Assembly (NCBI GenBank): GCA_021229015.1
Contig: CM037782.1
Span: forward strand, 57,409,518-57,473,517
Direction: 5' to 3'
DNA length: 64,000 nt
From: Solen grandis
Taxonomy: Eukaryota > Mollusca > Bivalvia > Adapedonta > Solenidae
Positions 1 through 10,307 of the stretch are shown here, piece after piece. The position numbers and the translations under genes were made by a program. Under the pieces are notes generated by a model. It saw only the letters and a program-made list of their open reading frames with translations. It had not been told where the DNA came from and searched no databases. Numbering within the stretch: the stretch's first letter is position 1; each line of letters starts with the position of its first letter.

Positions 1-1013
1 TCCTCAATGAGATCTGTCCACCTGTGAAGTTTCAAAGCAATAGCTTGAATACTTTTGGAGGTATGCTCCAGACAAAAATCAAGTATGAAAAATAACAAAG
101 GGCAATAACTCCAAAATTCGGATAAGGAGAGTTATGGTTCTTGTGCACTGCACTTCTCCTCAATGAGATCTGTCCACCTGTGAAGTTTCAAAGCAATAGC
201 TTGAATACTTTTGGAGATATGCTCCGGACAAAAATCAAGTATGAAAAATAACAAAGGGCAATAACTCCAAAATTCGGCTAAGGAGAGTTATGGTTCTTGT
301 GCACTGCACTTCTCCTCAATGAGATCTGTCCACCTGTGAAGTTTCAAAGCAGTAGCTTGAATACTTTTGGAGGTATGCTCCGGACAAAAATCAAGTGTGA
401 AAAATAACAAAGGGCAATAACTCCAAAATTCGGATAAGGAGAGTTATGGTTCTTGTGCACTGCACTTCTCTTCAATGAGATCTGTCCACCTGTGAAGTTT
501 CAAAGCAATAGCTTGAATACTTTTGGAGGTATGCCCCGGACAAAAATCAAGTATGAAAAATAACAAAGGGCAATAACTCCAAAATTAGGCTAAGGAGAGT
601 TATGGTTCTTGTGCACTGCACTTCTCTTCAATGAGATCTGTCCACCTGTGAAGTTTCAAAGCAATAGCTTGAATACTTTTGGAGGTATGCCCCGACAAAA
701 ATCAAGTATGAAAAATAACAAAGGGCAATAACTCCAAAATTGGCTAAGGAGAGTTATGGTTCTTGTGCACTGCACTTCTCCTCAATGAGATCTGTCCACC
801 TGTGAAGTTTCAAAGCAATAGCTTGAATACTTTTGGAGATATGCTCCGGACAAAAATCAAGTATGAAAAATAACAAAGGGCAATAACTCCAAAATTAGGC
901 TAATGAGAGTTATGGTTCTTGTGCACTGCACTTCTCCTCAATGAGATCTGTCCACCTGTGAAGTTTCAAAGCAATAGCTTGAATACTTTTGGAGTTATGC
1001 TCCGGACAAAATT
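1..1013 (+). repeat. Tandem array, about 156-bp unit (core of a pearl-like element)
   Basis: The unit beginning TCCTCAATGAGATCTGTCC recurs at 1, 157, 313, 469 and onward, about six and a half near-identical copies. It runs straight into an ACGG microsatellite and a hairpin end. The left end lies outside the window. Short ORFs here are not coding. Confidence 0.92.
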
Positions 1014-1113
1014 CGGACGGACGGACGGACGGACGCACGGACGGACGGACGCACGGACGGACGGACAACGCCAAAACAATATCCCCCTCCCGATTTCATC
1101 GGCGGGGGATAAT
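1014..1113 (+). mobile_element. Pearl-like element, microsatellite and right end
   Basis: (CGGA)n at about 1014-1068 is followed by an end containing CCCCCTCCCGAT, a short loop and ATCGGCGGGGG, a GC-rich hairpin, then ATAATT. The order tandem core, tetranucleotide microsatellite, short terminal hairpin is that of bivalve pearl elements, regarded as nonautonomous Helentron relatives. Family name is inferred from architecture. Confidence 0.7.
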
Positions 1114-1325
1114 TAGAAAAACCTTTTTGTATTATCAATTTGACATCCAAATCCTATTCCTAAATATACTAAACATCATTTCAATTTTCTCTTGATTCTC
1201 AGACCCGTGCCTGTCCAATGTACCTATGCCAGTATCAATGGTCTCTCTTTCACCATGATCATCACTTGGTTCTCCACTGGCTTCCAGCTCTGCAACTTCA
1301 TCTTTAACAGGTTCTGCATTATTTT

Positions 1326-1670
1326 CTACTTATCTTTCTTAACATTATTTTCATTTTTAGAGCTATCAGGTTTAGTGCCAGTAGCTTCATTTTCATCAAC
1401 ACCAATCTGACCCTCCATAGAAGGATTCTCTTGCTCATTTCCCTTTAAATCACTATCTAAATTTTCAGCTTGTTGTTCATCTGTGTTACCATACTTATTT
1501 TGGTTCACTTCTCCAGCTATTTTTTCAGAAGCCTGAATATTGGCTTCAATAGTGGCTTCAGGAGTGTCATCCATTTCTGTTCCTTGATGGACATTCTTTT
1601 CCCAGGTAGCATATTGTCTTGGGCCATCTACTGAAGATGATAATTCCTCTCTAAGTGAGTCCAGATACAT
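1326..1670 (-). CDS. Probable last exon of the NADAR gene: acidic tail
   Basis: A minus-strand open frame starts right after an acceptor (CTTTTAG) and runs 114 codons to TAG at 1326-1328. It begins MYLDSLREEL and turns into an Asp/Glu/Asn/Gln-rich, low-complexity tail ending KNENNVKKDK. The phase-0 acceptor fits the phase-0 donor at 6885. Linkage to the NADAR gene is inferred from strand, order and phase; a skipped exon in between or a separate gene is possible. Intron between the two exons: about 5.2 kb, filled with tandem repeats and pearl-like elements. Confidence 0.6.
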   Translation of the reverse strand: MYLDSLREELSSSVDGPRQYATWEKNVHQGTEMDDTPEATIEANIQASEKIAGEVNQNKYGNTDEQQAENLDSDLKGNEQENPSMEGQIGVDENEATGTKPDSSKNENNVKKDK

Positions 1671-4600
1671 CTAAAAGTATAAAGATGTAACAGTCATACA
1701 GTCATGAAAACATGCCTTGCTTTAAAACACTAGACCAGACCATCAATGTTTCAAGTAATGAAAACATTTCTTTACCTAAAACCATTTTATTAAAATTTTT
1801 AACAAAGGCAATCTTGACCCAACTGACACCAGAAATAATAACAGTCTTCCTTTTAATGTAAATTACCAATGTTCCTTGGTCACAATATTTCGTTTCTTTC
1901 TAAAGTTACTGAGTAAAATTTTTTTTTCTAAACTTTAGTATCACATGGGTTACATGAGAAAAAAAAACACCCAAAAAACAAGCAACACCCCCTCTAAAAA
2001 TCCCCGACCATACATAAATGTAGACACACAAGCCCCCCAAAAAACTCACAAGAATGCATATTTCACCTTTAAAAAAAAAATCAAAATGAGTTTCCAACCC
2101 TGTTTTAATCTAGTAAAAAGATGATAGAGTGTAAAAGTGAAATCTGGCTTTTTTTATGGTGAAAAGGGCATAACTCCTAAATTAACTAGTCAATATCAGT
2201 TATAAATGAACCGATTGCGAAATTAAGGGCATAAGCACTGCCATAAAGTTTGAAGATGATTGCTCAAAAGATGAAGATGCTAGAGTGTTAAAAAAGTGAA
2301 ATCTGGCAAATTTTTAATATTAAAAGGGGCATAACTCCTGACCTAATTGACGGATCTCAGCCATAATCGAACTCAATCGAGACATTGTGGTCATAAGCAC
2401 TGCCATAAAGTTTGAAGATGATTGCTCAAAAGATGAAGATGCTAGAGTGTAAACAAAGTGAAATATGGCATATTTTTAATATTAAAAGGGGCATAACTCC
2501 TGACCTAATTGACGGATTTTAATTAATTGAACTCAAGCAAGACATTATGGTCATAAAGATTGTCATAAAGTTTGAAGATGATTGCTCAAAAGATGAAGAT
2601 GCTAGAGTGTAAACGAAGTGAAATCTGGCATTTTTTTATATTAAAAGGGGCTTAACTCCTGACCTAATTGACCGATCTCAGCCATATTCAAACTCAATCG
2701 AGACATTATGGTCATTAGCACTGCCATAAAGTTTGAAGATGATTGCTCAAAAGATGAAGATGCTAGAGTGTAAACAAAGTGAAATATGGCATATTTTTAA
2801 TATTAAAAGGGGCATAACTCCTGACCTTATTGACGGATCTTAGCCATAATTGAACTCAATCGAGACATTATGGTCATAAAGATTGTCATAAAGTTTGAAG
2901 ATGATTGCTCAAAAGATGAAGATGCTAGAGTGTAAACAAAGTGAAATATGGCATTTTTTTATATTAAAAGGGGCTTAACTCCTGACCTAATTGACCGATC
3001 TCAGCCATATTCAAACTCAATCGAGACATTATGGTCATAAGCACTGCCATAAAGTTTGAAGATGATTGCTCAAAAGATGAAGATGCTAGAGTGTTAAAAA
3101 AGTGAAATCTGGCAAATTTTTAATATTAAAAGGGGCATAACTCCTGACCTAATTGACGGATCTCAGCCATAATCGAACTCAATCGAGACATTATGGTCAT
3201 AAACATTGTCATAAAATTTGAAGATGATTGCTCAAAAGATGAAGATGCTAGAGTGTAAACGAAGTGAAATCTGGCATTTTTTTTATATTAAAAGGGCATA
3301 AGAGATAAACAGTTTCAGTTCTCTTCCACAAACAAAATGCCATTAATTTCATAATTTCCTAAAAGCTTTGACTTGACTATGTTAATATATAACATGTTGT
3401 CAAATTCTGCTAACAGGTTCTTGTTTTTTTTCTCAATGATAACAATCATGCTTGTTTATATTTTGGATTAAGTAAAATTAATTAACACAGCTGGCACACA
3501 TAGAAGTAAAACACAGGCTCCACTCCTGGCAGCTATAATTGTGTATGGATCTGACTCAGTAGATTCATTTTCTGCAATGGCCTTAATTTAGGAATGATGG
3601 AATTTATCTCTGGTTATTAAACTTGAACAAGACATTGTGCTCTATCAATATTTTGACCAATTTTGTGATGAATGATCAATATTTGCCAGACACAGTTTAT
3701 TCTGATTGTTTTCCAATTAATTTAAGGCAAAGGTACCAAGTACGTTGCTTTGACTGAAAAACTGCCCATATAACAAGATATGTCACAGGATGTGACAAAT
3801 GCCCTCAAAGTGCATATTCATGGTTTTGTGAAAATTTTCCTGACATTTCTTTTGACTTTTCCCTGACATTTTTGACAGTGAATTTATTTCCATTACCATA
3901 GCAACCAGTATTTTTATCCAAGAAAAATATCAAAGTGAGGTGCATAAATTAATCTCCATATTGCCTTCATATACATTATCACAGCATCCTAATTTTTGGA
4001 CAGGTGGACAAAAGGCAAACCAATGCACAATCAGGGCTTATGAAACTTGACCTCTTAGTGTCACCTGGTGTCACCATGACCTTTCAGCTATGAACCTGGG
4101 TATTGTACACAACACATTGTATCATTATGGTGCACATTTATGCAAAAAAAAAAAAATCAAAATCTCTGGAGGAGTGACAAAGACACGGAGCGGACACAAA
4201 AAAAAAAAAATCCTTTGAACTCTAAGTGTGACCTTGACCTTGGAGCTACAGACCTGGGATTGCACGACATATTGCTTCATGATGGTGAACTTTTTTTACT
4301 GTAATTCAAAAAGCCATCAAGGAATGTCAGAGTTATGGAGCAGAAACAAAAAACAGACCCCATTTTTAATCTGTGAACTCTAAGTGTGACCTTGACCTTG
4401 AAGCCACAGACCTAGGGATTGCACGCTACACATTGTCTCACGATGGTAAACATTTCTGCCAAGTAATTTTAAAATCCATCAGGGAATGTCAAAGTTATGG
4501 AGCGGAAACAAACTAGAACTGTGTCCAAAGGACACGGATGCCCCCACTGTGCAGATGTGCTCGTAAACAAGAGCAGCTTCATTTAATGTCTACAAAATTC

Positions 4601-7600
4601 TGTTCTTATTATAGCGTTTCAGTTGAAATTTCCTCAATTATGTATTAATAATGAAAAAGTTACCTAACTCTTGAGGCATCATATTTGGTTTCTTTACAGA
4701 TGGAATACAATATTAGTGTCTGAATAAAACAAAACTTTGAAACACATGTCTGGTCTCCTAAAACTGCAGGAACACAATGCTGTGATCAGAGAAATATGTT
4801 GGGTATACAGTTACTTTTGGCTGTGGCAACTCATCTTTTACATAGACAAGATCAATAATAGATCCACTTAAGTGTGTTGGTAATGTCACACACTGGCGAT
4901 AATTAAGCAGAGATTCAGATAGTCTTCTGTACCAAACTGAATCAATTTAATTATTTATATGGTATATAGTGAACAAATCAACAAAGGGCCATAATTCTGT
5001 TAAATTTGGTCGCCGCAAAAAATTACTTCCTTTACTTCCATCTACACATTAAGGTTATTCATCACTGGAAGTTTAAGCAAAATCTGCCATCTGGTTTAAG
5101 AGGAGTTGCTTTCACAAAATTTCTATATGGTATATAGTGAAAAAATCAACAAAGGGCCATAATTCTGTTAAATTTGGTCGCCACGAAAAATTCCTTCCTT
5201 TACTTCCATCTACACATTAAGGTTGTTCATCCCTGGAAGTTTAAGCAAAATCTGCCATCCGGTTGAAGAGGAGTTGCGTTCACAAAATTTCTATATGGTA
5301 TATAGTGAAAAAATCAACAAAGGGCCATATTTCTGTTAAATTTGGTCGCCGCGAAAATTCCTTCCTTTACTTCCATCTACACATTAAGGTTGTTCATCCC
5401 TGGAAGTTTAAGCAAAATCTGCCATCCGGTTGAAGAGGAGTTGCGTTCACAAAATTTCTATATGGTATATAGTGAACAAATCAACAAAGGGCCATAATTC
5501 TGTTAAATTTGGTCGCCGCGAAAATTCCTTTCTTTACTACCATCTACACATTAAGGTTGTTCATCCCTGGAAGTTTAAGCAAAATCTGCCATCCGGTTGA
5601 AGAGGAGTTGCGTTCACAAAATTTCTATATGGTATATAGTGAAAAAATCAACAAAGGGCCATAATTCTGTTAAATTTGGTCGCCGCGAAAATTCCTTTCT
5701 TTACTACCATCTACACATTAAGGTTGTTCATCCCTGGAAGTTTAAGCAAAATCTGCCATCCGGTTTAAGAGGAGTTGCGTTCACAAGATTTCGGGACGTA
5801 CGGACGGACTGACGGACTGACGGACTGACTGACTGACGGACGGACGGACGGACAAGTGCAACGCTATATGCACCCCACTTTGTGGGGGCATAAAAACAGA
5901 TCCCATTTTTGACCTGTGCACTCTAAGTGTGACCTTGACGCTAGAGACCTGGGGATTGCGTGCAACACATCGTCTTATGATGGTGAACATTTCTGCCAAG
6001 TAATTTCAAAATCCATCCAGGAATGTCAGAGTTATAGAGCGAAAATGAAATCTGGACGGACGTCCTAACGCAGGTATACTTGTGTGGCTATCCTATTGTT
6101 CTTTCTATTGTTCTTTTAGCCACCTAAGAGACAATTTTAGCCACTTAAGAGAAAAGATCAAAGGCTGCTAACCCTAACCCATTGTTCCCTAGCCCCGTAA
6201 GTACCCCTACGTGTGTACGGACGGACGGACGGACAGTTCGATTACTATATTCCCACCTTCGGGAGCATAAAAAAAATCAACAACCTCATATATATTCTTA
6301 TTATATGTAAATATAAAAATTGTTGACTTTTTTTAAATGGGCAGTTTTTCAGCCAAAGCACTTTTGATTTAAGGGCCATAACTCTAAAGTGACTGAAACT
6401 TTCTGGCTGATAATCTATTTTGGTCAAGATAATATGCCTATTTAATGTTTAACTTAGTTTAATTATAATTGATCAACATCTTTTGTAGTTAAAATGCAGA
6501 CACTGTAAATTTTGCAATATTTTAATAATGCAAGGGCCATAACTCTGAAGTGGTACAGACTGTCTGGGTGATTATCAATTTCGGTAAAGAAATATGCCAA
6601 TCAAAACTTTGACCTAGTTGGTGAAATTCAGTGATGAAGGTTAACATTTGTAGGAGTTAAAGAGTCAACACTGTTCATTTTGTAACAAAACAAAAAAACA
6701 AAAAAAACTTTCAACTGAAGGATCATTATTCTGGAGTAAACTGAGACTTCTTGACTCACTGGTTACCAATCTTGGCTGAGATGCGGTTCTTCTAAAGAAC
6801 ATAGTGAGGGTATGATGTAGATAAGCTGTTAAAACTTTTCATATGTAACATCAAGAGTAAACTTACATAAAAAAATAATATTACCTTCTTATGTTTTTCC
6901 TCAATAATTCCATCATTGCACATGAGTTCATCTCGGACTTCCGTGAGGATATAACCAAGCAAGTTCTTCCCTTCCCATGTTGATTCATCAAATGCACCAG
7001 GGTCATCTTTTACCAACCCTATCCCCCATATGGTATCATAGGGACTAGCCTCTACAAGAATCTTTGGATAAGTAGAGTACAGTTGCTCCTTCATAGTTAT
7101 ATTCTGTGAAAACTGTAAACACATAAGATGGAAATCAAACCTTAGTGGCTTGTTAATTCATTTCTTACTTTTACTATTTTATTACATATATAATTATTAT
7201 ATATTACATTTATAATTTTATTACTTACCTGTTCTATTTTCTAGGATAGAAACACATGTAGTTGATAATACTAATCATGGTTAATATACACATACAATAT
7301 AAAACTAGAAGTCGTTTGTTTAAGATACAAACGAAGCGGCTTTCCATTTGCTTATTTCAAAGGTATTAAATATATAAGTTAATACAAAAAAAGGAATAAT
7401 GATGCATCATAATGTATGATTTAATATGTAAATCATCATTATCTTAAATATATACTTACAATTATGTTCAAAAAATTTAAATTTTTTTTTTTTTTTTTTA
7501 TTTTATCTTTTAAAAAGATATTGAGAGGCATAAATATGGATTTATTTGTTATGCACCCGTTTTTATCATTAGAGAAAAAAAAAACAGGAAAATTTTAAGA

Positions 7601-10307
7601 TAATTATATCCTCAAGAAATGTTTTCGTACGTAATTCAATCGATTTTAATTTTTTTTTATTCTTTATTTAATATCTTTTTCTTTGTAAGCATATGACTTA
7701 ACATGTATTCATTGCAATTTGATCCACAATTGAAATTGTAAAAAAGAAAAAAACTTTAAAATCGATTACTTTCAACCTTTAAATTGATTGAGTTTTACAT
7801 TTGCAAAATTAGATGAAAACAAAGGCAGAGGTTTAAGCAAAATAATGAAAATAATTTCTTATTTCTATGTTATTAACATTATAAAAGTCTTGAAAGTTTC
7901 ATCTATTCATTTGCTTTGTATATTTGCTTATTTTTAGAGATTTAGAAAAAGAAACCGTCAAACATTTAGAAAACATAAAAAATCGATAGGAAGATATACA
8001 TGTATTTGTCATTTTCTTCAGGTTTGCAGAAAGCCGTGATAGCAAATGCAATAAGATATCCGTAAAGGTTTTCTGGCTCTAGTATAATTATACTAATTCA
8101 TCGTAAATGCAACTCATTTACTCAAAAAACGTATCACAATTCACTATTCAACGCAGGCATTCATTCCTGCAAAAGAACAATCGGATCTTGCTCAACCAAC
8201 CCAATGACCACTTACATTTCTTTCTGCAAATTAATAGATTTCCATGAATTAGCCCTTTTACGAAAAACATGAATAAGTCATGTTTGATAACGTAATCACT
8301 TGAAATTTTCTGGACTTTTTGCGCATGTTAAGGTACGGCATTATTACTTATTTAAAGTTAATATATACAATTTTTGATCTTTTTAATATATTTTGTTACA
8401 CATCAATGTTTCATAAACAATTGTTTAAATTTTCACATATGAAAAAAAGATTGGCATCAATACTCATGACGCTGGAGCGCGAATACGTATTGAAATGAAT
8501 GATTTTTATATTTTATTGACGTCAAAATCAAGTGACTAAAGAAAAATATCTTTTTTGCAAGGACATGTTCAGCTAACGTTCTATTAATCAAGAAAAAAAA
8601 AAGTATCTTCGAGAATGCGAACAGGTCTGTTTTCACTTTTTCAAGTAGGCATTCCATCAAACATGAATAACTGCCATGCTTGATGACATAATCACTTGAA
8701 ATTTTCAAGACCTTATGAACGTACTAAGTTTCAACATTTTTGAAAAGTTTAAGTTCACTGGTCTTATTGGCGATTTTATATGATTTTTCAAAATAATTCT
8801 TGCTTAAGTATGCATGACGTCATAATCACGTGACAAAACAAACATTTCTTGCAGCATGCATCACTTCACTTTTAACTCTATCAATTTTGAAGATATAATT
8901 AAGATTGACTTTAAATTCATGATACCAGAGCGAAAAAAATCTTTAAAAAGAATTTTTTTTTTTTTATGACGTCATAACCACGTGACTAAAGAGAAAATCA
9001 TTCAGAAAATAGAATGTAAACTTCTATGCCTATATGCTGTCCAATTTTCATGTTTGTAACGCATCAGGGGGCTTTGTAACAATTAAATTTAATTTTTGAC
9101 CAAAGTTCGAAACTCGGTATTGCCATGAAATCTTAATCTTTTTGAATTTGGAAATTTGAATGCCAAGGTGGACATCTACATCCTAAAATACATCTTTTGT
9201 AACAATATCAAGATAATCGGACCAATATTGAAGGCTCTAGAGTGAGAACAAACTTTTGAAGCTGACGTCAAATCTGACGTCATATGACGCCAATGAAAAT
9301 TGAAAATGATTTAATGTATAAAAAGATACATTTTTATTGCTGCAGTTTCAGTTTCATTAAAATTGACTCAAAATGTATGATGCCAGAGCGAGGGAAATCT
9401 TTGAAAAAAATAGGATTTTGTCCTTTAAATGACGTCATAACCACGTGACTAAAAATGAAATCTTTCAGAGAAAAGAAAGTAGACCTCTGGGCCAATAAGC
9501 TGTCTAATTTTCATGCTTCTATATCATCAGTAGCCTTTGTAACATTAAATAATAGTTTTAGGACCAAAGTTCGAAACTCGGTTTTGCCATAAATTCTTAA
9601 ATTTTTCGAATTTAAAAATTTGAAAGACAAGGTGCCCATCTACATCATAACATACATCTTCTGTGAAAATATCAAGATAAAATATCAAATAATAAAGGCT
9701 CTAGACCGCGAACAAACTTTTGAAGCTGACGTCAATTGACGTCATTGAAAATTAAAAATTATTGAATTTAAAAATTTATACTTTTTTGTCGAGGCAATTT
9801 AATTTTCATGTTGCTTAGACACTGACAACTTACCGAAATTAACTCTTAGATTTGGTTGGAAAAAAAAGGAATAATAATAATAATAATAATAATAAGAATA
9901 AACATAACAAACCCTATACGTTTTCCACAGGTTGCGGAAAGCCGTAATTAAAATAAAGTATAATAAATGTTTTTTGAATTTTTCAAAAACATTTATTTTA
10001 ATGGTTTTAATACTATTATCAATATTTTCTTGTCCTTTTTTATGCCAATTAAATGGTGTATATTGATAGATTTTATTAATGTAAAAAAAAAAAGACAATA
10101 AAACATAGCATCTTAATTCTATGCCCAATTATCCATGTTAATATTTTTAAATCACCTTTGCTAGGTTTCCATTCTTAACAACATCCAGACAATGGTAGTT
10201 CCATAGATCCGCAGAAAATCCTTTGACCTTCCTTCCCAGGGATTTCATATTCCTTGGGTGTTTTGCATGTAAAATCTTTCGAGCAATTTTCCGATCATCA
10301 AATAGGA
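1326..10307 (-). CDS. NADAR-domain protein, 5'-incomplete (3 exons)
   Basis: Exons in transcript order are 10307-10156, 7112-6885 and 1670-1326. Junctions are in phase: the first exon enters with 2 nt, and both later junctions are phase 0. Across the first junction the protein reads LAK then FSQN, a continuous NADAR motif. Seen blocks are LFDDRKIARKIL, KSLGRKVKGF, EASPYDTIWGIGL and NLLGYILTEVRDEL, in the family order. NADAR proteins (E. coli YbiA type) are linked to NAD/ADP-ribose chemistry. Characterised members are N-glycosidases acting on riboflavin-pathway intermediates or ADP-ribosylated guanine; the substrate here is unknown. The N-terminal third of the domain (the usual SNF and aromatic EHYYQ-like region) is missing from what I can read. 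It should lie above 10307, possibly in the N gap. The protein is probably cytosolic or nuclear, with no signal or membrane segment in the visible part. Domain call is firm; gene ends are not. Confidence 0.8.
2150..3297. repeat. Tandem array, about 160-bp unit, inside NADAR intron
   Basis: About seven copies of a unit with AAAGTTTGAAGATGATTGCT recur near 2245, 2407, 2567 and onward to about 3215. Copies differ by point changes and small indels and carry GGGGCATAACTCCTGACC. No ACGG microsatellite or hairpin end follows, so it may be a pearl-like core that has lost its ends. The stretch 1671-2150 before it is unique AT-rich intron. Confidence 0.88.
3300..4180. other. Intronic stretch without recognised feature
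   Basis: AT-rich sequence in the large NADAR intron. From about 4020 it grades into diverged copies of the TGACCTTGACCTT repeat that follows. No exon was recognised on either strand. Confidence 0.5.
4020..4545. repeat. Imperfect tandem repeats, about 180 bp
   Basis: Blocks containing CTCTAAGTGTGACCTTGACC, GACCTGGGATTGCACG and a GATGGTGAAC block repeat about three times with drift. A further copy lies at 5894-6060, on the far side of the pearl-like element, suggesting the element inserted near or into this older array. Confidence 0.7.
4950..5896 (+). mobile_element. Pearl-like element, complete right side
   Basis: Five copies of an about 167-bp unit (marker TATATGGTATATAGTGAA, near 4955, 5122, 5288, 5455 and 5622) lead into an ACGG/ACTG microsatellite at about 5797-5853. 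A terminal CACCCCACTTTGTGGGGGC hairpin ends at about 5893. Later copies are almost identical, so the array was amplified recently. Same design as the element at 1-1113 with an unrelated core. Confidence 0.8.
6211..6272 (+). mobile_element. Pearl-like right-end remnant
   Basis: A short (ACGG)n tract is followed by TTCCCACCTTCGGGAGCATA, a decayed version of the terminal hairpin. No tandem core precedes it. Confidence 0.55.
6273..6884. repeat. Diverged repeat, two copies
   Basis: Two imperfect copies around 6368 and 6533 share AGGGCCATAACTCT and following blocks, a motif common to the tandem cores nearby. No exon was seen before the donor at 6884. Confidence 0.45.
6885..7112 (-). CDS. NADAR gene, internal exon (C-terminal part of domain)
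   Basis: Acceptor TTTACAG precedes 7112 and donor GTAATA follows 6885; 228 nt is exactly 76 codons. It starts FSQN, directly extending LAK of the previous exon. It contains KILVEASPYDTIWGIGL and NLLGYILTEVRDEL, the most diagnostic NADAR blocks, and ends in a lysine-rich EEKHKK stretch. The invariant Trp-Gly pair after the Tyr-Asp is intact, so nothing suggests decay. Confidence 0.88.

Noticed and set aside
1014..6240. ACGG tracts and short spaced repeats considered as a CRISPR array
   Set aside because: Units are contiguous without unique spacers, and the context is an animal genome with intron-containing genes.
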